This document shows positions 34,856 through 43,970 of a DNA stretch of 55,038 nucleotides, one piece after another. The notes beneath the pieces were generated by a model. It was not told the DNA's origin, did not search any database, and saw only the letters and a program-made list of their open reading frames with translations. Origin of the DNA: Clostridia bacterium (lineage in GTDB: Bacteria > Bacillota > DSM-521 > Neomoorellales > Neomoorellaceae); contig JASUSV010000008.1 of the NCBI GenBank assembly GCA_030445865.1, forward strand, positions 1 to 55,038, written 5' to 3'. The translations under genes and the position numbers were made by a program. Each line of letters begins with the position of its first letter. The stretch's first letter is position 1.

Positions 34856-36452
34856 CCATTCCTAATAGAGGATTGCCGCGCAAATCGGTGGTCCTCTCCT
34901 GTTCCCCTTCCATCACCAGGGCGTTTCCCACTAATTCGTGCACGCCGGTGACTCTGACCCCGGGAACCCAGTACTCCATGAGGGGCGGCAGCACGGCCCG
35001 GTCAATGGCGCAAATGCAGGCCAGCATATTTACACCGTATTTCTCGTGAACGTATTTAACGGCGTTGGCCCTGGGGAAACCTCCCCGCAACCTCATTTCC
35101 ATATTTTCATCGGCGTTGAGCCCGCCCCCGCTCCCGCAACAGAAGGTCTGCTCCCTGATGGTGTTCTCCGGCATCTCATAGAAATGATTGCACACATTTT
35201 TAATGATGTACCGCGGCTCTTCCAGCAGCCCCATGGCCCGGGATGGATTGCAGGAGTCGTGGAAGGTAACCTTCAGATGGTCATTACGCCTCGGATCCAA
35301 TTTTAATTTACCGTGCTTAATAAGATCGGCCGTAAACTCGCAGATATGCACCATCTTGGTGGATTTGGCGTTTTCGAACTTGGTTCCGGTTATGGGAGAA
35401 ACCGGTTCCTCGAGGAAATCGGCCGGCCCGTTCATGGTGTCCATATACTGGTGGATGACGCGCCACATATGGCCGCACTCACCCCCGAGAATCCATTTTA
35501 CCCCCAGCCTCTTGGCTTCGGCGTACATCTTGGCGTTAAGTCTTTTCATCATCTCATGGGAGGTAAAGGAGCCAAAATTGCCGCCCTCAGAGGCATAGGT
35601 GCTCAGGGTATAGTCAAGGCCGATCTCGTGGAAGAGGATAAGGTAGCCCATCATGGTATAAATACCGGGATCGGCGAAGACATCGCCGGAAGGGGTGATG
35701 AACAGGATTTCGGCGCCTTTCCGGTTAAAGGTGGGCTCGACCCTGATGCCGGTCACATTCTCAATCTCGTCAACGCAAAATTCTACCATGTCCCTGTAAG
35801 CATGCGGTTCAAGACCGAGGTGGTTCCCCGTCCGGTAACAATTCGCTACCGGCCCCATAACCCAATCGACGTTGCACCCTACGAGGTTAAGGAGTTCCCT
35901 GGTTAGCAAAGTAATTTCCGCCGTATCGATGCCGAAGGGGCAGAAAAGCGAGCAGCGGCGGCACTGGGTGCACTGGTAGAAGTAGTAGAACCATTCTTTA
36001 AGCACGTCTACCGTCAGATCCCTTGCGCCGACGAGCTTCCCCATAATCTTTCCCGCGGCAGTGAAATCCCTGCGGTATACCGACCGGAGGAGCTCGGCCC
36101 TTAAGACCGGCATGTTCTTGGGATCTCCGGAACCGATGAAAAAGTGGCACTTGTCGGCACAGGCGCCGCAGCGCACGCAGGTGTCCATGAAGAGCTGTAA
36201 GGAACGGAACCTGCCCAGCCGTTCCCTCAACCCTTCCAGGATTATTTCTTTCCAGTTGGGAGGTAGTTTCCAGTCTTCGTCTTCGGGCGACCATTCTCTA
36301 GGGTTGGGGAAACCTATGGCTTCAAGGTATTTGGGTTTCGCGGCGTACAGCCAGGTGCCCCGCCGGAATTTAACCGGGGTGTCCATCCACCCTGTCTTTG
36401 GGGGTTTATGATCTATTTTCGCCAGTTCATCTGGTTTAGGGACAGAAGCCAT
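34836..36452 (-). CDS. dsrK: DsrK, HdrD-like cytoplasmic iron-sulfur subunit
   Basis: The 538-residue protein has two 4Fe-4S motifs, CVRCGACADKCH (about 92-) and CTQCRRCSLFCPFG (about 160-), followed by two CCG-type domains with CGHM, FHDSCNPSRAMG and TFCCGSGGGLNAD. It resembles HdrD, the heterodisulfide-reducing subunit, and is thought to reduce the DsrC trisulfide using electrons from DsrM. In this array it comes first (K-J-O-P-M). The length fits. Confidence 0.96.
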   Translation of the reverse strand: MASVPKPDELAKIDHKPPKTGWMDTPVKFRRGTWLYAAKPKYLEAIGFPNPREWSPEDEDWKLPPNWKEIILEGLRERLGRFRSLQLFMDTCVRCGACADKCHFFIGSGDPKNMPVLRAELLRSVYRRDFTAAGKIMGKLVGARDLTVDVLKEWFYYFYQCTQCRRCSLFCPFGIDTAEITLLTRELLNLVGCNVDWVMGPVANCYRTGNHLGLEPHAYRDMVEFCVDEIENVTGIRVEPTFNRKGAEILFITPSGDVFADPGIYTMMGYLILFHEIGLDYTLSTYASEGGNFGSFTSHEMMKRLNAKMYAEAKRLGVKWILGGECGHMWRVIHQYMDTMNGPADFLEEPVSPITGTKFENAKSTKMVHICEFTADLIKHGKLKLDPRRNDHLKVTFHDSCNPSRAMGLLEEPRYIIKNVCNHFYEMPENTIREQTFCCGSGGGLNADENMEMRLRGGFPRANAVKYVHEKYGVNMLACICAIDRAVLPPLMEYWVPGVRVTGVHELVGNALVMEGEQERTTDLRGNPLLGMDDDKNA

Positions 36453-36471
36453 TCAACCACCCTCTATGTTT

Positions 36472-36984
36472 TTAAGGAAGATTTAAGACCAAATTGGCTC
36501 TCTCCAGTAGCTTGGCCGTTCTGTTCTTTACCTCGTTTACCCTGATCTCATAAATTTTCTCGCGGCATTTCATGTATATATCAAAGGAATGAAGGGCCAG
36601 TTCGTCTATCCTGGACTCAAATGTTAATAACTCCTTTATAGGTACCCGGTTTTCCCGTAATTCAGCGGCCAGCTCCTCCCGGATAGCTCTCTTTAACAGG
36701 AAAATATAGGCATTGGCCTGGGAGGGAAGAAAATCCTGCACGGCCCGGATCCGGACGATTTTATCGATAAAGGGAGAAATTTTTTCAGGCTCTAGGCCCT
36801 GAAGGAGTCCTTCATACAAGCCTTCTATTCCCTGATAAAAGGCGTGCCCCACCGGGTTGGCAAATTGGTTTTTCTCTTCTTTCAAAAACCGCGAAGTTTC
36901 GGCAGGATAAGTGTCCAGCAACAATTGGAACCACTTTTCTAAAATGGCGGCCTTCTTCTGTCGCAAGACATCCTCCACTTTCAT
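36472..36984 (-). CDS. RsbRD N-terminal domain protein of the dsr cluster
   Basis: The 170-residue helical protein (MKVEDVLRQKKAAILEKWFQ at the start, then LLDTYPAETSRFLKEEKNQFANPVG) matches the RsbRD N-terminal domain, a globin-like fold found in stressosome sensors, here without the STAS domain. Such genes commonly precede dsrMK in sulfite reducers. It may act as a sensor or small assembly factor. No haem His is obvious. It is co-directional with dsrK, 19 bases ahead. Confidence 0.8.
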   Translation of the reverse strand: MKVEDVLRQKKAAILEKWFQLLLDTYPAETSRFLKEEKNQFANPVGHAFYQGIEGLYEGLLQGLEPEKISPFIDKIVRIRAVQDFLPSQANAYIFLLKRAIREELAAELRENRVPIKELLTFESRIDELALHSFDIYMKCREKIYEIRVNEVKNRTAKLLERANLVLNLP

Positions 36985-37070
36985 AATCCATCCACCCGCT
37001 ATAAAAATCCAGACCGCGAGCAGGGGCTTTTATAGCCCCCAGCCCCGCAATCCGGCTTTCCAGGTATTAT

Positions 37071-37262
37071 TTAACATTCCTGCACTTTGGCAGCTCCCGA
37101 CGGGCATACGGATACGCAACTCTCGCAACCCATGCAGTCGGTAGGCTCACCGCTTACTTCCGCCTTGCCCTGGCCGTTGAGGGAAAGCAAGTCTGCCGGA
37201 CAGGTCTTGGTGCATTCTCCACAGCCAGTGCATTGATCCTGGTCTATGGAAACAACATACAT
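37071..37262 (-). CDS. Small 2[4Fe-4S] ferredoxin
   Basis: The 63-residue protein has CTGCGECTKTCP (10-) and CMGCESCVSVCP, eight cysteines in two clusters plus one more at the C-terminus. It is first in the dsrK-J-O-P-M unit and is a likely electron donor to DsrAB or partner of Por. The spacing CxxCxxCxxxCP fits low-potential dicluster ferredoxins. Confidence 0.93.
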   Translation of the reverse strand: MYVVSIDQDQCTGCGECTKTCPADLLSLNGQGKAEVSGEPTDCMGCESCVSVCPSGAAKVQEC

Positions 37263-37475
37263 TATTCCCGCCTCCTTTCACTATGGGTAAACCTGCTTTT
37301 TTGTTCCCAAAAGAACTACTTTTACTATTTATGAACTTAGTTCGCTATTTCTCTTAGAATTCCTGCTACCAGCGAAAAATTTTTTAGCGGCAATAAAAAA
37401 GAAACCCCCGGTGAACCTAAGGGTTATCATAAAACCATCATTAAGTTTATGTCAAGAAAAACTTTAAGCCTGCAT

Positions 37476-37505
37476 TTGACTGTTATATTTAAAATAGTGT
37501 ATACT
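37476..37505 (+). promoter_or_regulatory. SigA-type promoter for ccsB-ccsA
   Basis: TTGACT (37476-37481) and TATACT (37500-37505), 18 bases apart, lie about 35 bases before the ccsB start. The remainder of the gap between the divergent ferredoxin and ccsB (37263-37475) is AT-rich and includes an 11-base palindrome, gaacttagttc, at 37333-37343. Confidence 0.7.
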
Positions 37506-37540
37506 CCTGCCTGAACGAGTCTTGCTAACAGGTGATAACT

Positions 37541-38560
37541 TTGACTAAAAATAACCGCGGCTTGAGCTTGTCTTCTATGAAATTGGGCCTTTTTCTTTTG
37601 CTTATTCTGGGAGTTTCGGCTTCCCTCGGAAGCCTTATCCCCCAGGGGCAGAGCGGGGCTTTCTATAAAATGTATTATGGCCGGCTACTGGGAAGCTTGA
37701 TAGTTTTCCTGTCGTTAGATAATTTATTCAGGTCGTGGTGGTTTATTGCCCTGGGGATAATTCTGGCCGCCAGTATATTAAGCTGCTCGGTGCAGCGCAT
37801 CCGGAAATTGCCGGGCCGGAAGGGATGGGGATCAATCCTTTTGCATCTAAGTATATTGGTAGTCCTGGCCGGAGCCGTAGTATCCGGGGTATTTGGCCGA
37901 AGTGCGTATGTAGAGGTCGGGGTTGGCGACAGCATAGATCTTACTGGTAAAGGTTTTCCGGGCCAGGTTTTAACGTTAAAGGACTTCAACATCGCCTACT
38001 ACCCTAACCTCGAACCCAAGCAATATTACAGTAAGGTGGCCCTAAAAACAAATGATGGCCGGGAAATTGAGCGCGAGATAAGCGTGAACCACCCCTTAAA
38101 GTTCAAGGGGTTAAAAATTTACCAAACGAGCTATGGCTGGATGACCCGGGGACGTGTTATTGCCGATGGGGAAGCAATTCCCTTTGACCTGGAAAGCGGG
38201 GGAGAACTGGCTATCGATCAAAATAGCAACTTGCGGCTGAAGCTCATTTTCGTCCCGGATTTCGACGAGAAGACCGGCACTTTACGATCGAAGTCACCCT
38301 TGCCCCGGAACCCCAGGCTGGCCTGCGCCCTGATCCAAGGCCATAATCTAATCGAGGGGAAAATTCTGAGAGAAGGAGAAACAGGGGAGATTAAAGGCTA
38401 CCGCATTACCTTCTCAGGTTATCGTTATTACACCGGATTAACGGTCAAGAAGGACCCCGGTGTAACCATAGTTTACCTTGGCTTTGCCTTAATATTGCTA
38501 GGCCTGGCCGTAAGGTACCTGGCACCGGATAAAAAACGCCTGCGGGATGAGGTGAACTGA
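37541..38560 (+). CDS. resB: Cytochrome c biogenesis protein ResB/CcsB
   Basis: The protein has three N-terminal membrane helices (MKLGLFLLLILGVSASLGSL near the start, LGSLIVFLSL and ILLHLSILVVLAG), a large outer domain (about 140-310) and one C-terminal helix. This is the CcsB/ResB pattern of system II cytochrome c maturation, which exports and attaches haem. The TTG at 37541 lies 5 bases after aggtga, better than the GTG at 37532 that overlaps that site. It overlaps ccsA and probably serves DsrJ and NorC. Confidence 0.9.
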   Translation: MTKNNRGLSLSSMKLGLFLLLILGVSASLGSLIPQGQSGAFYKMYYGRLLGSLIVFLSLDNLFRSWWFIALGIILAASILSCSVQRIRKLPGRKGWGSILLHLSILVVLAGAVVSGVFGRSAYVEVGVGDSIDLTGKGFPGQVLTLKDFNIAYYPNLEPKQYYSKVALKTNDGREIEREISVNHPLKFKGLKIYQTSYGWMTRGRVIADGEAIPFDLESGGELAIDQNSNLRLKLIFVPDFDEKTGTLRSKSPLPRNPRLACALIQGHNLIEGKILREGETGEIKGYRITFSGYRYYTGLTVKKDPGVTIVYLGFALILLGLAVRYLAPDKKRLRDEVN

Positions 38561-39366
38561 TGGAAGCCACTTTTAATTCCCTAGCCTATATTTTATTATT
38601 TATTACCCTAAGCCTGAGTTTGATATCCCTCTGGAAACCCCATAAAGTTATCGAGCAAATATCGCTTTGGTCCACATTTTTGGCCTTTGCCTCTCTCTCA
38701 CTGGCCCTGATATGGCGCGGTATTTATACCGGTAGGGTGCCCTTCGCCACCCTGTATGAATTTACCCTGCTTTTTGCCTGGGGCATACTCCTGCTTTTCT
38801 TCATAATAACCCTCAGAAATATAAAACCCACCCTGCTGGTCGCGCTGGTGGCGTTCCTGGAGATAGTTATTCTCTCCTACGGGGGCACCCTATCCTCTGA
38901 AGCCAGGCCCCTCATGCCTGCCCTCCAGAGCGTCTGGCTGGAACTTCATGTCCTTACTGCCATTATAGCTTACGGCGCCTTTGGTCTGTCCTTCTGTCTG
39001 GGGGTTCTGTACCTCATCAAAGAAAGGGCCGGGGACGGTGGGCCGGGCAAATCCCTGCCCTCCCTTGGGAAGCTCGATAACCTCCTTCACTGGTCGGTGG
39101 TGGTAGGCTTCCCCTTTTTGACCCTAGTTATAATTACAGGAGCGATCTGGGCCGAAGAAGTATGGGGGCGCTGGTGGGGCTGGGACCCGAAGGAAACCTG
39201 GGCCTTAATTACCTGGCTAATTTACGCCGGTTACCTGCACGCCCGGAAAACTTACGGCTGGCAGGGGAAAAAAGCAGCTATAATGGCCATTGCAGGCTTT
39301 CTGGCCGTACTTTTTACCCTGTTTGGCGTATCTTTGCTGCTCCCGGGTATTCACAGCTATGTGTAG
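38560..39366 (+). CDS. ccsA: Cytochrome c biogenesis protein CcsA/ResC
   Basis: The 268-residue protein has about eight helices and the haem-handling WWD signature WGRWWGWDPKETWA. It forms the cytochrome c synthetase with CcsB. Its ATG shares bases with the ResB stop (TGATG), a sign of coupled translation. The 3' end lies 23 bases from the convergent rex gene. Confidence 0.93.
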   Translation: MEATFNSLAYILLFITLSLSLISLWKPHKVIEQISLWSTFLAFASLSLALIWRGIYTGRVPFATLYEFTLLFAWGILLLFFIITLRNIKPTLLVALVAFLEIVILSYGGTLSSEARPLMPALQSVWLELHVLTAIIAYGAFGLSFCLGVLYLIKERAGDGGPGKSLPSLGKLDNLLHWSVVVGFPFLTLVIITGAIWAEEVWGRWWGWDPKETWALITWLIYAGYLHARKTYGWQGKKAAIMAIAGFLAVLFTLFGVSLLLPGIHSYV

Positions 39367-39389
39367 ACCCGCCAACCCTGGCCGGCGGC

Positions 39390-40049
39390 TCAACCTACGC
39401 CGCCATCGAAACGATTATCTATAAAGTAGGCCATGCGCTGCAAATCGAGATGGTAATCAGAATTATAAACTAAAACATCCTCCGGTACGCTTAAAGAAAT
39501 AGGCGCAAAACTTAAAATTCCCTTTATGCCGGCCTTAACTAAAACATGGGCCACAGCCTGGGCTTCTTTGGCCGGCACGGCAATCATAGCCATCTTAACA
39601 TTGTGCTCTTTCACTACTCCTGGCAGATCCTCCATAGGCCGCACCGTTAATCCCCCAACCTGGCGGCCGTGCTTTGCCGGATCCCGGTCAAATATGCCTA
39701 CCAGCTGAAAGTGCTTAACGTACTTTTGGTTATGGTCGGCCAGGGCCGACCCTAACTTCCCGGCGCCGACGAGTATAATGGGCCAGTCTTTATTCAACCC
39801 CAGGGCTTCGGCAATAGCCTGCCTTAAATAAGGTACGTTGTAACCCACGCCGCGCTTACCCAACTCGCCAAACCAGGCCAGATCCTTTCTGATTACTGAA
39901 GGGTCAACGCCAACCCTAAGGCCCAAAACCTGAGAAGACGTTTCGGTAATCCCGTTTTCTTCCATAATACTTAAGCAACGGTGATATAACGGCATGCGGT
40001 CAATAGTAGACTTGGGAATTTTAATCTTATACTGCAAGGGCAAACTCAT
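39390..40049 (-). CDS. rex: Redox-sensing transcriptional repressor Rex
   Basis: The N-terminal winged helix (YHRCLSIMEENGITETSSQVLGLRVGVDPSVIRKDLAWFG) precedes a Rossmann domain with LVGAGKLGSALADH. KRGVGYNV is the conserved linker. Rex binds operators near TTGTGAAnnnnTTCACAA at low NADH and derepresses fermentation and respiration genes when NADH rises. The dsr, nor and por genes nearby are plausible targets, but I did not find a full Rex operator in the window. Gene length (219 aa) and agggag site fit. Confidence 0.93.
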   Translation of the reverse strand: MSLPLQYKIKIPKSTIDRMPLYHRCLSIMEENGITETSSQVLGLRVGVDPSVIRKDLAWFGELGKRGVGYNVPYLRQAIAEALGLNKDWPIILVGAGKLGSALADHNQKYVKHFQLVGIFDRDPAKHGRQVGGLTVRPMEDLPGVVKEHNVKMAMIAVPAKEAQAVAHVLVKAGIKGILSFAPISLSVPEDVLVYNSDYHLDLQRMAYFIDNRFDGGVG

Positions 40050-40136
40050 CTCCCTGATTTCAATATAGCTAAAATTAAGTACTATGTATTTCGCTATAAT
40101 TATACATGAATCCTGCTGCCTTGAAAAATAAAATTT

Positions 40137-41183
40137 TTAGTCTTTTTGATACTTCATTATCGCCCGGTTGTGCTCATCCAGAGTACGGCTGAAGGCATGG
40201 GTACCGTCGGGTTTGGCTACAAAGTAGAGGTAATCTGTTGGCGAGGGGTTTAAAACGGCCCTTAACGACGCCCGCCCGGGAGAAGCGATGGGGCCGGGCG
40301 GCAGTCCTTCTACTATGTAGGTATTATAAGGAGAGGGGATCTCGAGATCGGCCCGGGAAAGCACCGGCTTGGGTTCATCTAAAAGATATTCTACCGTAGC
40401 ACAGGATTCCAGGCGCATGCCCCGGCGGAGCCGGTTGAGAAAAACGCCGGCTATAAGGGGGCGCTCGCCGTCTTTCTTAGCTTCCCGTTCGACAATGGAG
40501 GCTAGAGTAACAATTTCTAAGGTGCTGAGACCGTCAACCTGAGCGTTGTCAATCTCCTCCTCATAAACCTCCTGGAATCGTTTAAGCAAAAGCGAAATAA
40601 TTTCCTGCGCCGTCGCCCCCGGAGTTACCCGGTAAGTATCAGGGAAAAGAAAGCCTTCCAGTCGCTGGGGGCCCGGCGGCAGGCCGGCCAAAAAATAAAA
40701 GGGGTAATCTAAACTTGCCGCCCGCCAGAACTCTTCTTCAGTTACCAGGCCTTTTGCCGCTAAAAGCCGGGCAATCTGTTTCAGCGTATAACCTTCGGGT
40801 ATGGTAAACTGGATAAACTCCGGTTGCCCTTTTTTGAGTTCTGCTACAATCTCGTTTATATTCATGCTCGGCGAGAGAAAATATTTACCGGGCTTCAAAT
40901 CCCTGTCCTCATTATGCCAGCCGACATACAGGCGGAAAAACCAGGGATGGCGAACCAGGCCTTTTGCCGTTAAAATATCCGCTATTTCTGCTGCCGTCGC
41001 GCCGGCGGGAATTTCTACTTTTATTTTATTCCAGGCGCCGGGCTGGACGGGTGCGGCCAGAGCTTCCAGGTAAAGCCAACCCAGAAGGCACAAACCAGCC
41101 AACATCCCTGCCGACCAGACCAGGAATCTCCTCCCGCGGGAAATCCCTCTTTCCCTCCACAGCGCCTCCTCCGGCTTGCCCAC
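40137..41183 (-). CDS. mltG: Endolytic murein transglycosylase MltG
   Basis: A single N-terminal anchor helix (FLVWSAGMLAGLCLLGWLYL) is followed by a LysM-like domain (about 55-140) and the YceG domain with ASIVEREAKKDGERPLIAGVFLNRL, whose Glu is catalytic, and SPYNTYIVEGLPPGPI. It cleaves nascent peptidoglycan strands. I prefer the GTG at 41183 (VGKPEEAL), since the frame to 41246 would be read through sequence that fits a neighbouring remnant. Its usual neighbours (ruvX, alaS) are absent, so the locus has been rearranged. Confidence 0.88.
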   Translation of the reverse strand: MGKPEEALWRERGISRGRRFLVWSAGMLAGLCLLGWLYLEALAAPVQPGAWNKIKVEIPAGATAAEIADILTAKGLVRHPWFFRLYVGWHNEDRDLKPGKYFLSPSMNINEIVAELKKGQPEFIQFTIPEGYTLKQIARLLAAKGLVTEEEFWRAASLDYPFYFLAGLPPGPQRLEGFLFPDTYRVTPGATAQEIISLLLKRFQEVYEEEIDNAQVDGLSTLEIVTLASIVEREAKKDGERPLIAGVFLNRLRRGMRLESCATVEYLLDEPKPVLSRADLEIPSPYNTYIVEGLPPGPIASPGRASLRAVLNPSPTDYLYFVAKPDGTHAFSRTLDEHNRAIMKYQKD

Positions 41184-41220
41184 CTCTCGCCGCTCCCTTT
41201 TTGACTTTTTTATTATTATA

Positions 41221-41370
41221 TCAACGAGTTGGGGGGCGAGCAACACGTTCTCCCAGGAAGGATGCTAGGAACTTGACAACGAATACCTGCACGGTAATAA
41301 TTATAAGGATAGCCATATAATGAACCTCTCCTGAATGAAGTCATAGGCTTCAGCCAGGTTATCCCCGGTT
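41221..41370 (-). pseudogene. C-terminal remnant of a membrane protein upstream of mltG
   Basis: One minus frame reads DNLAEAYDFIQERFIIW to a stop at about 41309, and the neighbouring frame then gives MAILIIITVQVFVVKFLAS, a hydrophobic helix, to a TGA at 41221-41223. Joined by a frameshift they would make a helical tail with one transmembrane segment, like the end of RMND1/YccA-like or other small membrane proteins. The upstream part runs into the structured region. The family is not certain. Confidence 0.35.
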
Positions 41371-41389
41371 ACGCCCCGGAGGGCTCCCG

Positions 41390-41760
41390 GGCTTGCGCGC
41401 CTGCCCCGAATACGCGGGCGAGACAATCCCCGGGCCGTGGGCCCGGCCGTCAGCCACCCGTAAAAAACTGGGTGCAAGCACCAGCGGGTCCGTGCTTGTC
41501 GCACATGGCGCCGTGTAGGTCCCGCGGTTACCCTTCCGTCGGCGAAGGGTCGTAAGAGGCGTAAACGCAGGTGGTGAGTAGGGAAACCTACTGCGAAGGC
41601 GTGCACAGGCCGTGGGTAGAGCGCCGAAAATCACGGGATCTAGCCTTGTTTGCACCTAGACGGGCTGGTCCCCTTTGAGATTACTAGGCCGTGGCGGAAC
41701 CGGGACGCTGCGCGGGCGGCCAGTTTGGTCCCCGAGCGGTTAAGGCCTTTTTGGAAGTGC
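41390..41760 (+). ncRNA. Candidate structured RNA of unknown class
   Basis: About 370 bases, GC-rich and without codon structure, are full of paired segments: gggtgcaagcacc, ccttccg-gcgaagg, aggcgtaaacgc, gtagggaaacctac (a GAAA tetraloop), gcgtgcac and others, with unpaired A-rich joints (cgtaag, cgaaaa). Such a layout fits a large structured RNA such as a HEARO/omega-RNA-like element or a group II intron fragment. No IscB-type or reverse transcriptase gene accompanies it. On the other strand the pairing is the same, so the strand is uncertain. At 41688-41777 a short frame (AVAEPGRCAGGQFGPRAV) may be a protein fragment. Confidence 0.4.
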
Positions 41761-41873
41761 GGATTACGGTGAAATGAAGAGTGAAATATACCCTGTCCTT
41801 TCTCACCGGCTATACGATGAGGAAGGTTTTTTTATTTTTGTTTTTTGGGTGGTGACCGAAAATTTTGCTTGGC

Positions 41874-43970
41874 ATGCGTTCTCGGTTTCTGATGTTGGCG
41901 GCGGCAGGGGCCCTGGCCATCAGTCTTCTCACTCCCCTGTTTTCCATCCGGCAGGCCCGTGTGGAAGCCCGCCAGCACGCCCACGTCGCGGCTTACCACG
42001 CACTGAGTGATACCCGGATGGCTCTGGAGGAGGCGGCTTTCAACCTGCTGGAACACCTGTGGTGGCTGTACGACGCGGGCCTGACCCTTCTCGAAGGCGA
42101 ACAGCTACGGCCCTACCACCGCTGGACGCTGGAAAGAACCCGCACCGCTGTTTTCAGACATCAGCTTTGCTTCGCGCTGGTCACCGACCCGGACGGCCGC
42201 ACGCTGTTTAGCCAGCCTCCTGACGTTTGCCCGCCAGAACTTCTGGACCTGGCCAGGTCGGTCTACCAGCTGGCCCCGCCAGCCGGATCGTCGCAGGGCG
42301 TTCTGCGGCTCAGCTTCGGTCAACAAGGACCCGTCTACTGCCTGGTGCGGGCCGAGCAGGTCCTTGCCGGGGATCAACCGGTGGGGGCCGTACTGGTCGG
42401 GCGTGCTCTCGACAAGGCCTTTCTCGAAGCCCTGTCCAGACGCCTGGAACCCCCCACCGCTACAGGGGTTTCTTCTACGGGAGTACTGCTACTGAATTTA
42501 GACGGGCGGGTGGTGGCTGCAGGAGGCGGGCGGCCTGCCGTGGTGGCCGGATTGCCAAACCCGGGAAAAGTGGCGGCCCTGGATATCTGGGAAGGCGAAA
42601 TTTACCTGGACGGCGCTAGACACCAAACGGTAGCGTTGCCGCTGCGTGACCCCCATGGTCGTCCCGTTGGCGTCCTGATGACCGCGGTGCCGGAGAAACC
42701 TTTTATTATTAACTTCGCGGCACGCGTGTGGAAGGTTACGGGACTTACCATACCGCTTGCGCTGGCGGGCACCCTGGTGGTGGTCTGGCTTGCCCTTCGC
42801 CTTTTCCTGGACAGGCCACTAGCCCGCCTAAAGGCATTGCTGGAGGCCACAGTCGAAAGCCTTAAGAACGGCGTCCCGCTTCCCGAAACTATACCGGACC
42901 TGCCGGCCGAACTGGCCCCCCTGGCCAACGGCATAGGCACCCTTGGAGGGGAGTTTCAACACCGGAAGGCCCGTCAAGAGGAACTGGCGACCCTGACCTC
43001 CCGTCTGGCGCGGGCCATGAGCGCCCAGGAGGGCCTGGCGGTGCTGGCCCACCACCTGCGCCGCATCCGCTCCGGCGGGGAAGGTGTGGACGCCATGACG
43101 TTTCACCTCCTTGCTGGTGGCGGAGAGGGCGGCATCGAGACCTTTGTGGAAAAGCCGGAGGAGATTCCGGGGTGCACCCGGTTTCCTGAAACACCAGGTG
43201 TCTGTCCGGCTTACGCTGCGGGCAGCTTCGCGGTGCAGGATGCGGCCGCCGAACTTCCATGCCCCCACTTTGGGCCCGGCAACGGTAGCTACCACTGCCG
43301 CACTCTCAGCCTCGGTGGGCGGGTTTTAGGAGTTCTCCACCTGTACAGCAACGGAAAAAATTTTTTCCAAGGCGAGATAAACGCTTGGATCGAGGAACTC
43401 ACCGAGTACTCCCTGCCCATTGTCGCCAATCTCTTCCTGCTGGAAGAGACCGCCCGCTTGTCGGCGACCGACGCCCTTACAGGGGTTTACAACCGGCGCT
43501 TCCTGGAAGCGTTCCTGGAACAGCAGTTGGCCCTTTTTGCCCGCACTGGCCAGTCCTTCGCGGTGCTGATGCTGGACCTGGACCACTTCAAGAGCTTTAA
43601 CGATACCTTCGGCCACCGTGCGGGCGACGCGGCCCTGCGGGCGGTGGCGCAAGCCCTGCACAAGAACCTGCGGGCGGCGGACGTAGTGGCGCGCTACGGT
43701 GGCGAGGAGTTCGTGGTGGTGCTTCCGGGGACCGATGCGGGGGCTGCCTTTGAGATTGCGGAGCGTCTCAGGCAAGTGGTGGCTGAGACCAGCCTACCCG
43801 ACCCACAGTGCCCTGGCGAATTTTTACCCCCTCTGACGGTGAGCGTAGGCGTGGCTGCCTGCCCGGCTCACGCCACTGCCTTGGGTGCGTTGCTCCACGC
43901 GGCCGACGCGGCCATGTACACGGCCAAGCGGGCGGGGCGCAATCGCACGGTGGTGGCGCGAGCGGAATGA
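41874..43970 (+). CDS. Membrane diguanylate cyclase with extracellular sensor, HAMP and GAF regions
   Basis: The order is N-terminal helix (about 5-25), a 230-residue outer sensor region, a second helix (GLTIPLALAGTLVVVWLALRL, about 290), a HAMP-like linker, a GAF-like region (about 390-510, Cys-rich: CTRFP, CPAYA, CPHFG) and a C-terminal GGDEF domain (about 535-695) with ATDALTGVYNRRFLE and RYGGEEFVVVLPG. The active GGEEF motif predicts c-di-GMP synthesis. The Cys-rich GAF segment might hold a metal or redox centre. ATG at 41874 is preferred to the TTG at 41865. GC-rich codon use unlike its neighbours suggests transfer. Confidence 0.88.
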   Translation: MRSRFLMLAAAGALAISLLTPLFSIRQARVEARQHAHVAAYHALSDTRMALEEAAFNLLEHLWWLYDAGLTLLEGEQLRPYHRWTLERTRTAVFRHQLCFALVTDPDGRTLFSQPPDVCPPELLDLARSVYQLAPPAGSSQGVLRLSFGQQGPVYCLVRAEQVLAGDQPVGAVLVGRALDKAFLEALSRRLEPPTATGVSSTGVLLLNLDGRVVAAGGGRPAVVAGLPNPGKVAALDIWEGEIYLDGARHQTVALPLRDPHGRPVGVLMTAVPEKPFIINFAARVWKVTGLTIPLALAGTLVVVWLALRLFLDRPLARLKALLEATVESLKNGVPLPETIPDLPAELAPLANGIGTLGGEFQHRKARQEELATLTSRLARAMSAQEGLAVLAHHLRRIRSGGEGVDAMTFHLLAGGGEGGIETFVEKPEEIPGCTRFPETPGVCPAYAAGSFAVQDAAAELPCPHFGPGNGSYHCRTLSLGGRVLGVLHLYSNGKNFFQGEINAWIEELTEYSLPIVANLFLLEETARLSATDALTGVYNRRFLEAFLEQQLALFARTGQSFAVLMLDLDHFKSFNDTFGHRAGDAALRAVAQALHKNLRAADVVARYGGEEFVVVLPGTDAGAAFEIAERLRQVVAETSLPDPQCPGEFLPPLTVSVGVAACPAHATALGALLHAADAAMYTAKRAGRNRTVVARAE

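Noticed and set aside
37325-37350. Rex operator upstream of the ferredoxin
   Set aside because: The palindrome gaacttagttc has odd symmetry and does not match TTGTGAAnnnnTTCACAA.
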